Shown here: positions 25,743-33,350 of the stretch, in pieces | How positions within the stretch are numbered: the stretch's first letter is position 1 | Layout of the letters: each line of letters opens with the position of its first letter | Virus record (IMG/VR): IMGVR_UViG_3300046535_002148 | Location: 62,001 to 126,000 of that record | Source: a virus | Length of the DNA stretch: 64,000 nucleotides | Strand: one strand, 5' to 3' | Program-made: the position numbers and the translations under genes | Notes under the pieces: generated by a model | What the model was told of the DNA's origin: nothing | The model's input: only the letters and a program-made list of their open reading frames with translations | Databases searched by the model: none

Positions 25743-25936
25743 TGACGGCCATGGACGACAACAGAACGGCTCAGCGGGCCGCACGCACTCGAAACTGACG
25801 TTTCGTCAGTTCGATCATGCCTCTGACCTGCGATTTCACGGACTCAAATGATACTCAACCGGAACCCTAGCCATCCCACTTCGGTTCTGCTTGAATATCA
25901 ATCGGTCCTGCAAAGAGTTTCCGCAGGTCAGACAGG
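25743..25936. other. Integrase upstream region, attP candidate
   Basis: This non-coding stretch lies between an acidic-protein gene and the integrase. It has a lower GC content than its surroundings near 25,850-25,920 and contains a TGACG-N3-CGTCA palindrome. Serine integrases usually have attP next to their gene, so attP may be here. No direct core repeat can be identified without the host sequence. Confidence 0.35.
25796..25808. promoter_or_regulatory. TGACG-N3-CGTCA palindrome upstream of integrase
   Basis: TGACGTTTCGTCA, extended by C and G on the flanks to CTGACG/CGTCAG. It could be an operator of the integrase promoter or part of attP. Confidence 0.5.
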
Positions 25937-27715
25937 GTGACCGCCTTCGCCAACATCGGCTTGACCGGCGGCATCACTGGCAGATCCATGCTGCTGTCCC
26001 CCTCGGAGGGCTCGTTGTCCAAGGCTCAACCCGTGCTCACCGGCCAGGCTAGATTGAGCCGCCTTCGGCGCCGCAAGCCGGATCGCGACGAGCGGCTGGG
26101 CGTGTCGTACGCCCGGTACTCCGAGGAGATCCAGGGCTCCATCCCGGAGCAGGAAGGCACCAACCGCGGTGTCGCCGCGGACTTCGACGTGAAGATCGTC
26201 GACTACTTCAGGGACGAGGCGATCTCCCGGTCGATCCAGGAGCGGCCGGGCCTCATGGCGATGCTGATCTACCTGGAGGCGCACCCCGAGGTCGGCTTCA
26301 TCGTCATCAACGAGCTGGAGCGCCTGACCGCCGGCGTGTCCCAGCGCGGCGAGATCACCGAGATCTGCCAGCGTCTCCACGTCACCTTGCTGACGGAGGA
26401 CATGGATGACATCGACCCGTTCGACGAAGAGAAGATGCAGGAGGCCGACAAGCGGGCTGTCGAGGCCAAGGGTGAGGTCCTCAAGGTCCAGCGACGTGTG
26501 CGTCGCACCATGAAGCAGAAGTTCGGTCCGGAGACCCAGCGGGTGTCCATGCGGCCCGCCTTCGGCACCCGGATGAAGCCGCTGCTCGGTCCCGACGGCA
26601 AAGCGCTGCAGCCAGGGATGAAGCTCGTCGATGAGAACGGCCGGACGATCCGTTCCGGTGAGCTGGAGAAGGACCCCAACGAATTTCCGCATCTCCAGGC
26701 CATGTTCAAGATGGCGGACGAGGGAAAGACCGACGCCGAAATCGCGCGGCATCTGACTGACCGCATCCCGACGAAGTCCGGCAACAGGATGTGGCGGGCC
26801 AACACGGTGGCCGGGATTTTGACGAACCCGCTCTACAAGGGCGAGTACACCTGGGGGAAACAGGCCGTCCGCCGGTACAGCAACGGCAAGACCTATCTGG
26901 AGGAACGCCCCGAGGGTGACCCTGGCAGGGTCACCAAGCAGTTGTCGTCGGGGCCGTTCATCCCGGTCGAGCTGTGGGAGCGGGTGAACGAGCGCCGGAA
27001 GGCTCGTCTCGACACGCTGCGCTTCAAGCGGCGTACCCGCGATGTCCAGCTGTTCGACGAGCGCATGTTCTGCCTGGAGTGCGGCTACAAGCTCTACGGG
27101 ATGATGGCCAACGCAGGACGCCCGGAGCCGAAGCGCCGCTACAAGCCGGTCCGGTTCAACTACGCCTGCAACAACGCACGGCGGGGGAACACGACCAAGC
27201 CGGGGTTCAAGCCTCCGTGCGAGAAGTCGCGGATCATGAGCGACTACCACCTGTTCGACGCCCTGGCCGCAGCCCTGGACAGCGATGCCGAGCGGTACGT
27301 CACGGTCTACCGAGCAGCGGTCAACGCCGATCACGTGGTGGCCCGCAAGGCGGAGCTGGAGAAGCACATCCGCGTCGCGGAGGCCAAGCTCGAGCGGGCG
27401 GTCAACCTGCACCTGGACGACCCCGAGATGATGCCGCGGCCGAAGCTGGACAAGCTGAAGGCCGAGACGGCCGAGGAGATCGAAAAGGCCCGCCAGGAGC
27501 TGGCAGGCCTCACGGTTGAGCGGGCGATCAGCGTGCCCGAGCAGGACGAGATGTTGCTGCGCCCCGTGGTCGAGCTGGTGGAGCAGCTACGCGACCTCAC
27601 CACGCCGGTGGAACTTCGCCGTCAGCTGCTTTCCCGAGCCGGCATCGAGCGGTTCTACGTCCACCGTCCACACGTAATGATCGAGTTCAGCAAGGGGTAC
27701 GCCGGCGTCGAGTAG
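25937..27715 (+). CDS. int: Large serine recombinase (integrase)
   Basis: Up to 592 aa from GTG 25,937; ATG 25,988 or a later start are possible because the ribosome sites are weak. The catalytic domain begins near YARYSEEIQGSIPEQ, with Ser62 as candidate nucleophile. INELERLTAG and the recombinase domain (about 190-310) follow, including FGTRMKPL and IARHLTDRI. A zinc ribbon (FCLECGYKL with later CNN and C) near 375-430 and a coiled coil near 460-510 complete the large serine integrase architecture. It would integrate phage DNA by attP x attB recombination. Confidence 0.93.
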   Translation: MTAFANIGLTGGITGRSMLLSPSEGSLSKAQPVLTGQARLSRLRRRKPDRDERLGVSYARYSEEIQGSIPEQEGTNRGVAADFDVKIVDYFRDEAISRSIQERPGLMAMLIYLEAHPEVGFIVINELERLTAGVSQRGEITEICQRLHVTLLTEDMDDIDPFDEEKMQEADKRAVEAKGEVLKVQRRVRRTMKQKFGPETQRVSMRPAFGTRMKPLLGPDGKALQPGMKLVDENGRTIRSGELEKDPNEFPHLQAMFKMADEGKTDAEIARHLTDRIPTKSGNRMWRANTVAGILTNPLYKGEYTWGKQAVRRYSNGKTYLEERPEGDPGRVTKQLSSGPFIPVELWERVNERRKARLDTLRFKRRTRDVQLFDERMFCLECGYKLYGMMANAGRPEPKRRYKPVRFNYACNNARRGNTTKPGFKPPCEKSRIMSDYHLFDALAAALDSDAERYVTVYRAAVNADHVVARKAELEKHIRVAEAKLERAVNLHLDDPEMMPRPKLDKLKAETAEEIEKARQELAGLTVERAISVPEQDEMLLRPVVELVEQLRDLTTPVELRRQLLSRAGIERFYVHRPHVMIEFSKGYAGVE

Positions 27716-27823
27716 CGCCTTCTGCGCCTTGTGGATCGCGACCGCCTCGGCGATGCGGTCGATCTGGGTGGAGCTCAACCGCTCCTCGCCCCACATGACC
27801 CTTCGGTTCGGGGTCTCGTCCAT
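27587..27823 (-). CDS. Hypothetical protein overlapping integrase end (78 aa)
   Basis: ATG 27,823 overlaps the stop of the excisionase-like gene (TGATG), so it is the second gene of that transcript. Its last 43 codons run antisense to the integrase 3' end. It is helical at the N-terminus (STQIDRIAEAVAIHKAQKAL). It could be a directionality factor. The overlap may serve as antisense control. Confidence 0.55.
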   Translation of the reverse strand: MDETPNRRVMWGEERLSSTQIDRIAEAVAIHKAQKALLDAGVPLAELDHYVWTVDVEPLDAGSGKQLTAKFHRRGEVA

Positions 27824-28089
27824 CACTCGAACTCCATCTGGCCCTCGCAGGTCCACGCCGCGGGGGTCTTCTCCTTGGTCTCGGTCACGAGGTTGTCCTC
27901 GATGAACCGGGCGACGTCGACCGGCCGGAGCCGGATCGACCGCCCGATCCTGACGTGCTGGAGCCGGCCGTCCTCGACCAATCGGTAGACCCCGCGGGCA
28001 CTGATCGAGTACAGGGCCGCGACGTCCTTGATCGACAGAAGGACCATGTCCTCCTCAGCGACCTCGGGGGTCTCGACGGTGCTGACCAC
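27823..28089 (-). CDS. xis: Excisionase-like HTH protein
   Basis: 88 aa. Residues about 15-65 fit the HTH-17 / MerR-like excisionase pattern: LLSIKDVAALYSISARGVYRLVEDGRL followed by VRIGRSIRLRPVDVARFIEDN. Such proteins bend attachment-site DNA or regulate the integrase. The gene faces the integrase convergently. A dyad at 28,107-28,131 sits just upstream of its ATG and may be its operator. Confidence 0.82.
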   Translation of the reverse strand: MVSTVETPEVAEEDMVLLSIKDVAALYSISARGVYRLVEDGRLQHVRIGRSIRLRPVDVARFIEDNLVTETKEKTPAAWTCEGQMEFE

Positions 28090-28106
28090 GCAGAGCTCCT
28101 CGGATG

Positions 28107-28131
28107 AAGTGATGCGACTGTCGCTTCACTT
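28107..28131. promoter_or_regulatory. 25-bp dyad upstream of excisionase-like gene
   Basis: Two inverted half-sites, AAGTGATGCGA and TCGCTTCACTT, flank a CTG spacer. An almost identical dyad in reverse orientation is at 29,710-29,734 and a third partial copy is at 19,185-19,203. It lies 18 bases before the ATG at 28,089, where a repressor would block transcription. Confidence 0.65.
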
Positions 28132-28273
28132 TCTGGGGCGGGACGAGGCCCGGGCCCTCGGCAGTACGGCCCGGACCTCTGTCACCCGCATGTCCGTGGA
28201 GGACGGACGTCTCCGACGCTAGGTCGAGGCCCAGGAGCCTGGCGAACGTCCTCGGTGAAGTCCGCGCCAGAAA

Positions 28274-28293
28274 CTCCCGGGCTGGCTTGGGAG
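28274..28293. promoter_or_regulatory. 20-bp operator-like palindrome, site 3
   Basis: CTCCCGGGCTGGCTTGGGAG lies just past the end of the endolysin gene and upstream of the excisionase region. No gene covers 28,090-28,306. Confidence 0.65.
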
Positions 28294-28306
28294 TTCTCAG
28301 GGGGAC

Positions 28307-29005
28307 CTACTGCTTGACGGTGAAGTGGTACTTCGCGCCGAGCTTGGTGAGCGACTGGATGCCCGCCACCCCGTCCCAGGGCTTGCCGACGCCGCAGCGC
28401 TGCTGCCACTTGGCGTAGCCGGTCTTGTTCGCCGGGAGCCCCTCGTGGACGAGCGCCGTGGCCACCGGACCGACGTAGGTGCCGTGAGCATGCAGGGTTC
28501 CGAGCACGTCGGACAGGTCGATGACGACGGCCTTGACCGCGGGTTTGGCGGCTGCCTGCTTGCTCGCGAGGTAGGCCTCCCAGGTGGTGACGGGCAGCTT
28601 CATGTCGCGGTGACGGTCCAGGCCGTTGCTCGCCAGCCCGTTGCGCCCGGCCCGCAGCGAGGCGACCTGGCGCGCGGCAATCGCCGCCAGCTCCTTGCAG
28701 CCGACGGCCACAGCGTGGATGTGCTCCGGCCACGGGCCCTCGCTGGGGAACCGGTGCCAGGCGGCGAACCCGACGATGCGCAACGCCCGGACCCGCTTGT
28801 TGATCTGCGTCAAGGTCAGGCCGCGGACCGAGAAGTCGATGCAGCCGCCGCCGTTGTGGGTGCCGGCCGAGGCGGCGACGGTGGTGTTGTACGAGCCCTG
28901 GGTGACCGTCAGCGGGCCACCGAGCTTCTCGGCCTCGGCGATCATCGCCGCGGTGCGGGTGTCGGTGGTGTAGCGGCCCTGGACCGTGGTTCGGGTCAGG
29001 GCCAT
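28307..29005 (-). CDS. Endolysin, M15-like peptidase
   Basis: 232 aa. The N-terminal 140 residues resemble phage D-Ala/L-Ala-Glu peptidases of the M15 type: a TQGSYN strand, SAGTHNGGGCIDFSV with metal-binding His and Asp, and EHIHAVAVG supplying the final His. The C-terminal 90 residues (from about 145) with repeated aromatic/Gly positions may bind peptidoglycan (KTGYAKWQQRCG). It cleaves the cell wall for lysis. The small membrane proteins at 24 kb may act with it. Confidence 0.85.
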   Translation of the reverse strand: MALTRTTVQGRYTTDTRTAAMIAEAEKLGGPLTVTQGSYNTTVAASAGTHNGGGCIDFSVRGLTLTQINKRVRALRIVGFAAWHRFPSEGPWPEHIHAVAVGCKELAAIAARQVASLRAGRNGLASNGLDRHRDMKLPVTTWEAYLASKQAAAKPAVKAVVIDLSDVLGTLHAHGTYVGPVATALVHEGLPANKTGYAKWQQRCGVGKPWDGVAGIQSLTKLGAKYHFTVKQ

Positions 29006-29358
29006 CAGTCGGCCGCTGCGTTCGGGTCAGTGTCCGCTGCCGGGGAGGCGTCGGGCTGGGCCTGACCGGCGTCCTCGGCGTCGTTGAGTTCGGCGCCCTC
29101 AGCGGCCTCGGTGGCGTCGTCCGGGGCGTCGGGCAGATCGTCCAGCTCCGGCTCGGTGCTGGTGTCCGCGGTGTTGGACGGGTCGGTCTCGCCGGTCGGC
29201 CACGGGATGATCTCTTCCTGCGGCGCGTCGGGACCGGCGGTGCCGGCCGTGCCGGCGTTGGCGTCGGCGTCGGAGTTGTCGTCCGGGAAGTCGGCGGGCA
29301 GGCCGGTGTCGTCCGGCACCGGGGGAACCTCGGTGTCGGGGCCCTCGGGAGTGCTCAT
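29005..29358 (-). CDS. Acidic low-complexity protein (117 aa)
   Basis: The protein is dominated by Asp, Glu, Ala, Pro and Thr and is presumably disordered. Its stop shares one base with the endolysin ATG, so the two are coupled. A GTCGATCC element lies about 33 bases upstream. No function is evident. Confidence 0.6.
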   Translation of the reverse strand: MSTPEGPDTEVPPVPDDTGLPADFPDDNSDADANAGTAGTAGPDAPQEEIIPWPTGETDPSNTADTSTEPELDDLPDAPDDATEAAEGAELNDAEDAGQAQPDASPAADTDPNAAAD

Positions 29359-29428
29359 CGGTGTCCCTCTCTCTGTTGGCGGTACAGAGAGGTGGATCGA
29401 CGAGCTCGGAGACGGCAGCGAAAAGGAA

Positions 29429-29467
29429 GGAGCCCCTGCGAGGCCGGGGAGGCGGCGCAGGGGCTCC
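29429..29467. terminator. Hairpin terminator
   Basis: GGAGCCCCTGCG pairs perfectly with CGCAGGGGCTCC. It separates the small gene at 29,522-29,650 from the acidic protein gene. Confidence 0.7.
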
Positions 29468-29521
29468 GGTGCAGGTGGCCCAGGGGGGCGGACTGACGCT
29501 CCGGTCGGGGCTACCTACAGA

Positions 29522-29650
29522 TCAGGCGCAGGCGACGATCGGCTCGGGCGCCAGCGGGACGTGGATGTGCAGCGTCTGGGTGCAGCCGGTCTCGAAGTCG
29601 AGGTCCCACTCGACCCAACAGCTACGGCAGAACATGCGGATACCCGTCAT
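29522..29650 (-). CDS. Small Cys-pair protein (42 aa)
   Basis: ATG 29,650 has a strong AAGGAGGAGAGG site. The peptide carries FCRSCW near the N-terminus and a beta-rich end. Similar tiny phage proteins with one Cys pair occur throughout this window. Function unknown. Confidence 0.6.
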   Translation of the reverse strand: MTGIRMFCRSCWVEWDLDFETGCTQTLHIHVPLAPEPIVACA

Positions 29651-29709
29651 GACCCTCTCCTCCTTTCCCTGTGCGACGGCTTGATGGGGTCATCGGCACG
29701 GTGACGGGA

Positions 29710-29734
29710 AAGTGAAGCGAGGGTCGCATCACTT
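29710..29734. promoter_or_regulatory. 25-bp dyad, inverted copy
   Basis: The half-sites AAGTGAAGCGA and TCGCATCACTT surround GGG. This is the reverse complement of the 28,107 site with only the spacer changed. It lies just past the end of the 130-aa protein gene and upstream of the 42-aa gene. Confidence 0.6.
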
Positions 29735-29742
29735 GTGCACCG

Positions 29743-30135
29743 CTAGCCCACGAAGTCGTGCGCCAGCACGAAGGCGTCGGCATCCCAGGCGCTGTGCCCG
29801 CCCTCGGCCTCGAAGACCACCCAGTCCCCCGGTTGGGCCTGGTGGACGCGGGCGTCGGGGCCGGTGAGGGTCATCGGGACCTCGGTGGCGAAGGCCTCCA
29901 TGACCAGACCCCGCCGGCTGATGGTCATCGTGACCACCGAGAGGTCGACGAAGTCGCGGAAGTTGCCCTCGTCGGTGGGCAGGTCCAGACAGGTCCGGAT
30001 GCACTGTTCACGGCCCCCGTCGATGGCCAGGTAGCCGCAGGGGCACATCTGGGACTCCTTCGGCGTCTCGGAGACCAGCTCGGTCAGGCAGCGCCCGCAA
30101 CGGGCCCGGTTCACGATGATTCGGTGAGCGCTCAT
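29743..30135 (-). CDS. Zinc-ribbon hypothetical protein (130 aa)
   Basis: The N-terminus has a CGRCLTE...CPCG zinc ribbon, followed by a beta-rich domain with GDWVVFEAEGG. It is the first minus-strand gene left of a 470-base regulatory region. No family is recognised. Confidence 0.65.
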   Translation of the reverse strand: MSAHRIIVNRARCGRCLTELVSETPKESQMCPCGYLAIDGGREQCIRTCLDLPTDEGNFRDFVDLSVVTMTISRRGLVMEAFATEVPMTLTGPDARVHQAQPGDWVVFEAEGGHSAWDADAFVLAHDFVG

Positions 30136-30222
30136 CCTCAGTCATCGGCGCCGGACAGCCAACATTTTGGTTACGCTCAGTGAACACCGCAGGTCCGAGC
30201 CTTGATCAACTGACCCGCGACA

Positions 30223-30234
30223 TAGAACGTTCTA
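30223..30234. promoter_or_regulatory. TAGAACGTTCTA palindrome
   Basis: A perfect 12-bp palindrome in the divergent regulatory region. It resembles a compressed GAAC/GTTC SOS-type dyad but lacks the four-base spacer of actinobacterial LexA boxes, so LexA control is doubtful. Confidence 0.3.
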
Positions 30235-30294
30235 CAACTTATCGACGCCGCAACATGTTTGCTGTGCCACTAACCCGTTGACCTGTGGATATCG

Positions 30295-30314
30295 TTCCGA
30301 AGCTGGCTCGGGAG
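30295..30314. promoter_or_regulatory. 20-bp operator-like palindrome, site 4
   Basis: TTCCGAAGCTGGCTCGGGAG lies about 15 bases past the TTGACC hexamer at 30,278, so binding here would overlap a promoter. Confidence 0.65.
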
Positions 30315-30606
30315 ATCGGAACCTGTGGCGCACGACTCAATCAGAACGTCGAATTGGACGCAACTATCACCAACATTCGGTAAAGCCCAGATGGTCCGCA
30401 GGTAACTTCTGATGGTGCCGAGGTTTGACCCAGCCTTGCGCTGTGTAATCAGTAAAGGACCACCGGGCTGTTCCGCAGACGCCCCTCCGGCCCATGCCCT
30501 CCAGGTATGCCGTCGGAGCGCCTGGTGGCAAAGCCGGGGGGCGACGCGGCGGATCCGGCCAGCAAGGGCCAGGCCCGAGACGCCTCCCGAGTCCCTGGAG
30601 CGACCG

Positions 30607-30789
30607 GTGTTGATCGTTCTTCCCGAAATCCTGACGTCGCGCACCTCTGTGGAGACCGCCTGCGCAAGAGCGCTGCACGCGCTGTCCTCGGTCCATCCCC
30701 CGAAGGAGTGCCAGGGCCAGTACGAGGATCTCGTCCATGAGCTGAGCCGGCTGCGCTCGCGCCTGCAGTCCGACCACCTGGCCTGCTGA
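30607..30789 (+). CDS. Small helical protein (60 aa)
   Basis: GTG 30,607 follows a GGAG at good spacing. The upstream frame is shadow. The peptide is helical with a C-terminal HELSRLRSRLQSDHLA segment and one Cys at each end. It is the first gene of the rightward arm. Confidence 0.5.
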   Translation: MLIVLPEILTSRTSVETACARALHALSSVHPPKECQGQYEDLVHELSRLRSRLQSDHLAC

Positions 30790-30867
30790 TTCTGCCCTAC
30801 TGAGGGCCCATCAGGTTCCGATTCACGCGGCACTTCGTGCTTCCTCAGATCGGACGAGGCTTCATGC

Positions 30868-31638
30868 ATGAGCGTGATGGAGGAGCGGCTGCGCGCCGCC
30901 AGTGAGAAGATCAGGATCCTCAAGACCGAGACGGCCAAGTCCGCACAGGGGTTGCCCGGCTACGGCGACATCCACCCGACGTTGGAGCTGTGGCGCGGCG
31001 CCGAGCCGGTCGGGTTCGCCGTCGCCCACGCGATCGACAAGGAGACCGGGCTGGCCCTGTGCCGGATGCTCGCCTCCGGCATGGACGCCGACATGATCTT
31101 GCTGGCCAACGACACGATCCGCAGTACCCACGAGAACAACCCCATGACCGGGGAGCCGTGGAAGGCCGGCGACATGCAGGACCTGATGGAGAACCACGAG
31201 GGCCTGGAGAAGGGCTGGGTCAAGGAGTGCGTCTCGATCTGGGCCGCGAACCGCGCCGGTGACCACCAGTCCGCGAACTGGTGCTACCGGATCTCCGGCC
31301 GCGGTACCGACGAGGTCGCGATCGAGTGGGCAGAGCTGGACGTCCTGCCAGCGAACTCCGGCAGCGGCTACATCATCGACAAGCTCGTCGAGGCCGCGAC
31401 CATGACCTCCATGGGCGAGACCATGGCCAGGTACGGCGTCACCCACGCCACCTTCGGCATCTCCGAGGAGCACGCCCGCGCGATCCAGGACTGCCAGACC
31501 GCCGAGATGACCATGGGCGCGCTGCAGATCGACGGCCGGCCCGGCGTCTCGATCGCGCTGTTCTCCGAGCCGGACACCGAACGGCGCGCCGTCATCATGG
31601 AGAAGTTCCCCGACAGCATCGTCCAGAGCCACTTCTGA
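30868..31638 (+). CDS. Conserved hypothetical protein (256 aa)
   Basis: An alpha/beta protein with an N-terminal helix and several WxxxN/E and MTSMGETMARYG segments. The stop is shared with the start of the next gene (TGATG). It heads an operon with a zinc protein and a phosphoesterase. I do not recognise the family. Confidence 0.65.
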   Translation: MSVMEERLRAASEKIRILKTETAKSAQGLPGYGDIHPTLELWRGAEPVGFAVAHAIDKETGLALCRMLASGMDADMILLANDTIRSTHENNPMTGEPWKAGDMQDLMENHEGLEKGWVKECVSIWAANRAGDHQSANWCYRISGRGTDEVAIEWAELDVLPANSGSGYIIDKLVEAATMTSMGETMARYGVTHATFGISEEHARAIQDCQTAEMTMGALQIDGRPGVSIALFSEPDTERRAVIMEKFPDSIVQSHF

Positions 31639-31775
31639 TGGGCGAGGCGCTGGAGATCGCAGGGGCGACGGCGGTCAGCTGCCGACTCTGTCACGGGACC
31701 GGCCTGTTCGACGGCGACCTTCCGTGTCCCAACGGTTGCCCGGCCCGGAAACCTGACGAGCCTTCAGATGAGTGA
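31638..31775 (+). CDS. DnaJ-type zinc-finger mini-protein (45 aa)
   Basis: The sequence contains CRLCHGTGLFDGDLPCPNGC, a CxxCxGxG repeat like those of DnaJ and related zinc ribbons. It overlaps the phosphoesterase gene by eight bases. It could bind the phosphoesterase or nucleic acid. Confidence 0.65.
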   Translation: MGEALEIAGATAVSCRLCHGTGLFDGDLPCPNGCPARKPDEPSDE

Positions 31776-32334
31776 CGTGTTCTACGTCAGCGACCTGCAC
31801 ATCGGCCACAGCTACATGGCCCAGCTGCGGGACTACGAATCGGTCCAGGACCACGACGAGGACCTGGCACTGGCCTGGGTCAAACAGGTCCGGTCCCGTG
31901 ACATCGTCTGGGTGCTCGGCGACGTGGCGATGAACCCGGCCGCGGGGATGGCCTGGATCCGCAAGATGCCCGGCACCAAGCACCTCGTCGCCGGCAACCA
32001 CGACCGCTGTCATCCCGGCCACCGGGACGGCTACAAGTACCTGCGCCAGTACCTCGACGGGTTCGAGTCGGTGCAGCCCTTCGCACGCCACCGGATCGCC
32101 GGCACCAACATCGCGCTGTCGCACTACCCGTACGCCGCCGACCACACCGAGCAGCCGCGGGAGATGCAGTGGCGACTGCGCGAGCTGGGGATGCCTTTGC
32201 TGCACGGGCACACCCACTCCCCCGTCGTTCGCACCAGCGAGCTGGAGATGCACGTCGGTTGGGACGCCCACGGTTCCCTGGTGCACCGCGACCTGGTCGC
32301 GAAGGAATTCGACCTCGGCAGGAGAGAACAGTGA
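31768..32334 (+). CDS. Calcineurin-like metallophosphoesterase
   Basis: 188 aa. All metal-binding motifs are present: SDLHIGH (about 8-14), LGDVAM (about 50-55), GNHD (about 76-79), LSHYPY and GHTHS near the C-terminus. The family hydrolyses phosphomonoesters or diesters, including 2',3'-cyclic ends. The substrate is not known. It is coupled to the next gene by GTGA. Confidence 0.9.
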   Translation: MSDVFYVSDLHIGHSYMAQLRDYESVQDHDEDLALAWVKQVRSRDIVWVLGDVAMNPAAGMAWIRKMPGTKHLVAGNHDRCHPGHRDGYKYLRQYLDGFESVQPFARHRIAGTNIALSHYPYAADHTEQPREMQWRLRELGMPLLHGHTHSPVVRTSELEMHVGWDAHGSLVHRDLVAKEFDLGRREQ

Positions 32335-32648
32335 ACGACCCCTGGAAGGACCCGGACATGAAGGCGTGGGTCGCCCACGCCCAGGAGACGCTGGTCCCGA
32401 TGCTCGGCGACTCGAGCATGACGGTCAGCCTCTGCCCCGATGCCGGGAACGGCGACATCAAGTACGCCGTCGAGCTGGGCCTCTCGATCATGATGAACAA
32501 ACCCATCGTCCTGCTGGCACGCGTGGAGGACGACATCCCGCCGAAGCTGCGGGCCGTCGCCGACGAGATCGTCGTCGGCGAGATCGACGACCCGTACGTG
32601 CGGTCCCGGCTGCACGCGGCGATCGACCGGATCCAGAACAACCTCTGA
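32331..32648 (+). CDS. Hypothetical Rossmann-like protein (105 aa)
   Basis: GTG 32,331 has a GGAGAG site. The fold looks alpha/beta: a KPIVLLARVEDD strand-loop and a VADEIVVGEIDD strand-loop. It may belong to the nucleoside deoxyribosyltransferase-like proteins, but the catalytic residues are not visible. It is operonic with the phosphoesterase. Confidence 0.55.
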   Translation: MNDPWKDPDMKAWVAHAQETLVPMLGDSSMTVSLCPDAGNGDIKYAVELGLSIMMNKPIVLLARVEDDIPPKLRAVADEIVVGEIDDPYVRSRLHAAIDRIQNNL

Positions 32649-32658
32649 CCCCAAGGGA

Positions 32659-33210
32659 TCAGGCAGGGTCGAACCATGAGGCCGGGCGCATGTCGCCGAT
32701 CGCCATCTTGACGTTGAGCTGATCGGCCGGGTGCTCGATGCCGTCCATCTGCGGCTGCCACAGCAGCTCGACGTCGGTGTCATCACACAGCGACCCGACG
32801 ATCTCGTCCCAGTCGAAGTCCGCCAGGTCCGGGTCCGAGGACTCCGGCAGCGCCTCGAAGACGGCAAGTTCTTCTACCTCCAGATCGCCGGCGTCGATGT
32901 GGTCGTAGCAGGAGGACTGGAGCACGACCTCGGCTGCGACGGACCCGAGGTCCCTTTCGCCGGTGCGCAGGGACTCCTCGACGCGCCGATACCACCCGAG
33001 CATCTGGATCCACCATTCGCGGGGCTGATTGCGGACCATCGGCGGCAGATCGACCGGGACCGGCTCGCGGCCCTCGTGCTCATCCCACTCCGAGAGCCAA
33101 CGTTCGAGCATGTGGCCGGAGACCATGACGTCCTGCCACAGCAGAAATCGCGTGCGCTCGGTCAACGGCCAGTGGGCATGCGGGTTGGGGATGAAGCCGG
33201 ATGCAGTCAC
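32659..33210 (-). CDS. Hypothetical acidic protein (183 aa)
   Basis: The protein is rich in Trp, Asp and Glu, with no recognised motif. It is convergent to the preceding plus-strand operon. Its ATG is followed upstream by a 140-base gap that contains a hairpin terminator. Confidence 0.6.
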   Translation of the reverse strand: MTASGFIPNPHAHWPLTERTRFLLWQDVMVSGHMLERWLSEWDEHEGREPVPVDLPPMVRNQPREWWIQMLGWYRRVEESLRTGERDLGSVAAEVVLQSSCYDHIDAGDLEVEELAVFEALPESSDPDLADFDWDEIVGSLCDDTDVELLWQPQMDGIEHPADQLNVKMAIGDMRPASWFDPA

Positions 33211-33300
33211 ATCGAAAACGGTAGGTCGTCGGCACGTGCGCCGGAAGGAGTTCCGCAGATCAGCTGCTCGATCGGCGTCGATTCCGGCTCTCCGGACAGC

Positions 33301-33341
33301 AATGAACCCCGGCGCCCCACCACAAGTCCCCGGGGTTCATT
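33301..33341. terminator. Hairpin terminator
   Basis: AATGAACCCCGG pairs perfectly with CCGGGGTTCATT. It lies downstream of the minus-strand VWA gene and can end that transcript. Confidence 0.75.
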
Positions 33342-33350
33342 GGTCTGGAT

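Larger units (their letters stand above)
30136..30606. other. Non-coding regulatory region between divergent arms
   Basis: This stretch separates the leftward genes from the rightward early genes and has lower GC than average near 30,190-30,370. It contains a perfect TAGAACGTTCTA palindrome (30,223-30,234), a TTGACC hexamer near 30,278 and a 20-bp operator-like palindrome. No convincing ORF is present, although frames stay open by chance. It probably carries promoters in both directions. Confidence 0.5.

Noticed and set aside
25928-27412. 494-residue minus-strand frame opposite the integrase
   Set aside because: Antisense shadow of the serine integrase without a recognisable domain.
30380-30420. 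GGTCCGCAGGTAACTTCTG resembling the Y-RNA motif pair
   Set aside because: No pairing outer stem, T-arm or acceptor stem was found around it, so it is probably chance similarity.
30270-30938. 222-residue minus-strand frame in the regulatory region
   Set aside because: No ribosome site, unbalanced composition, and it crosses into the plus-strand gene start.
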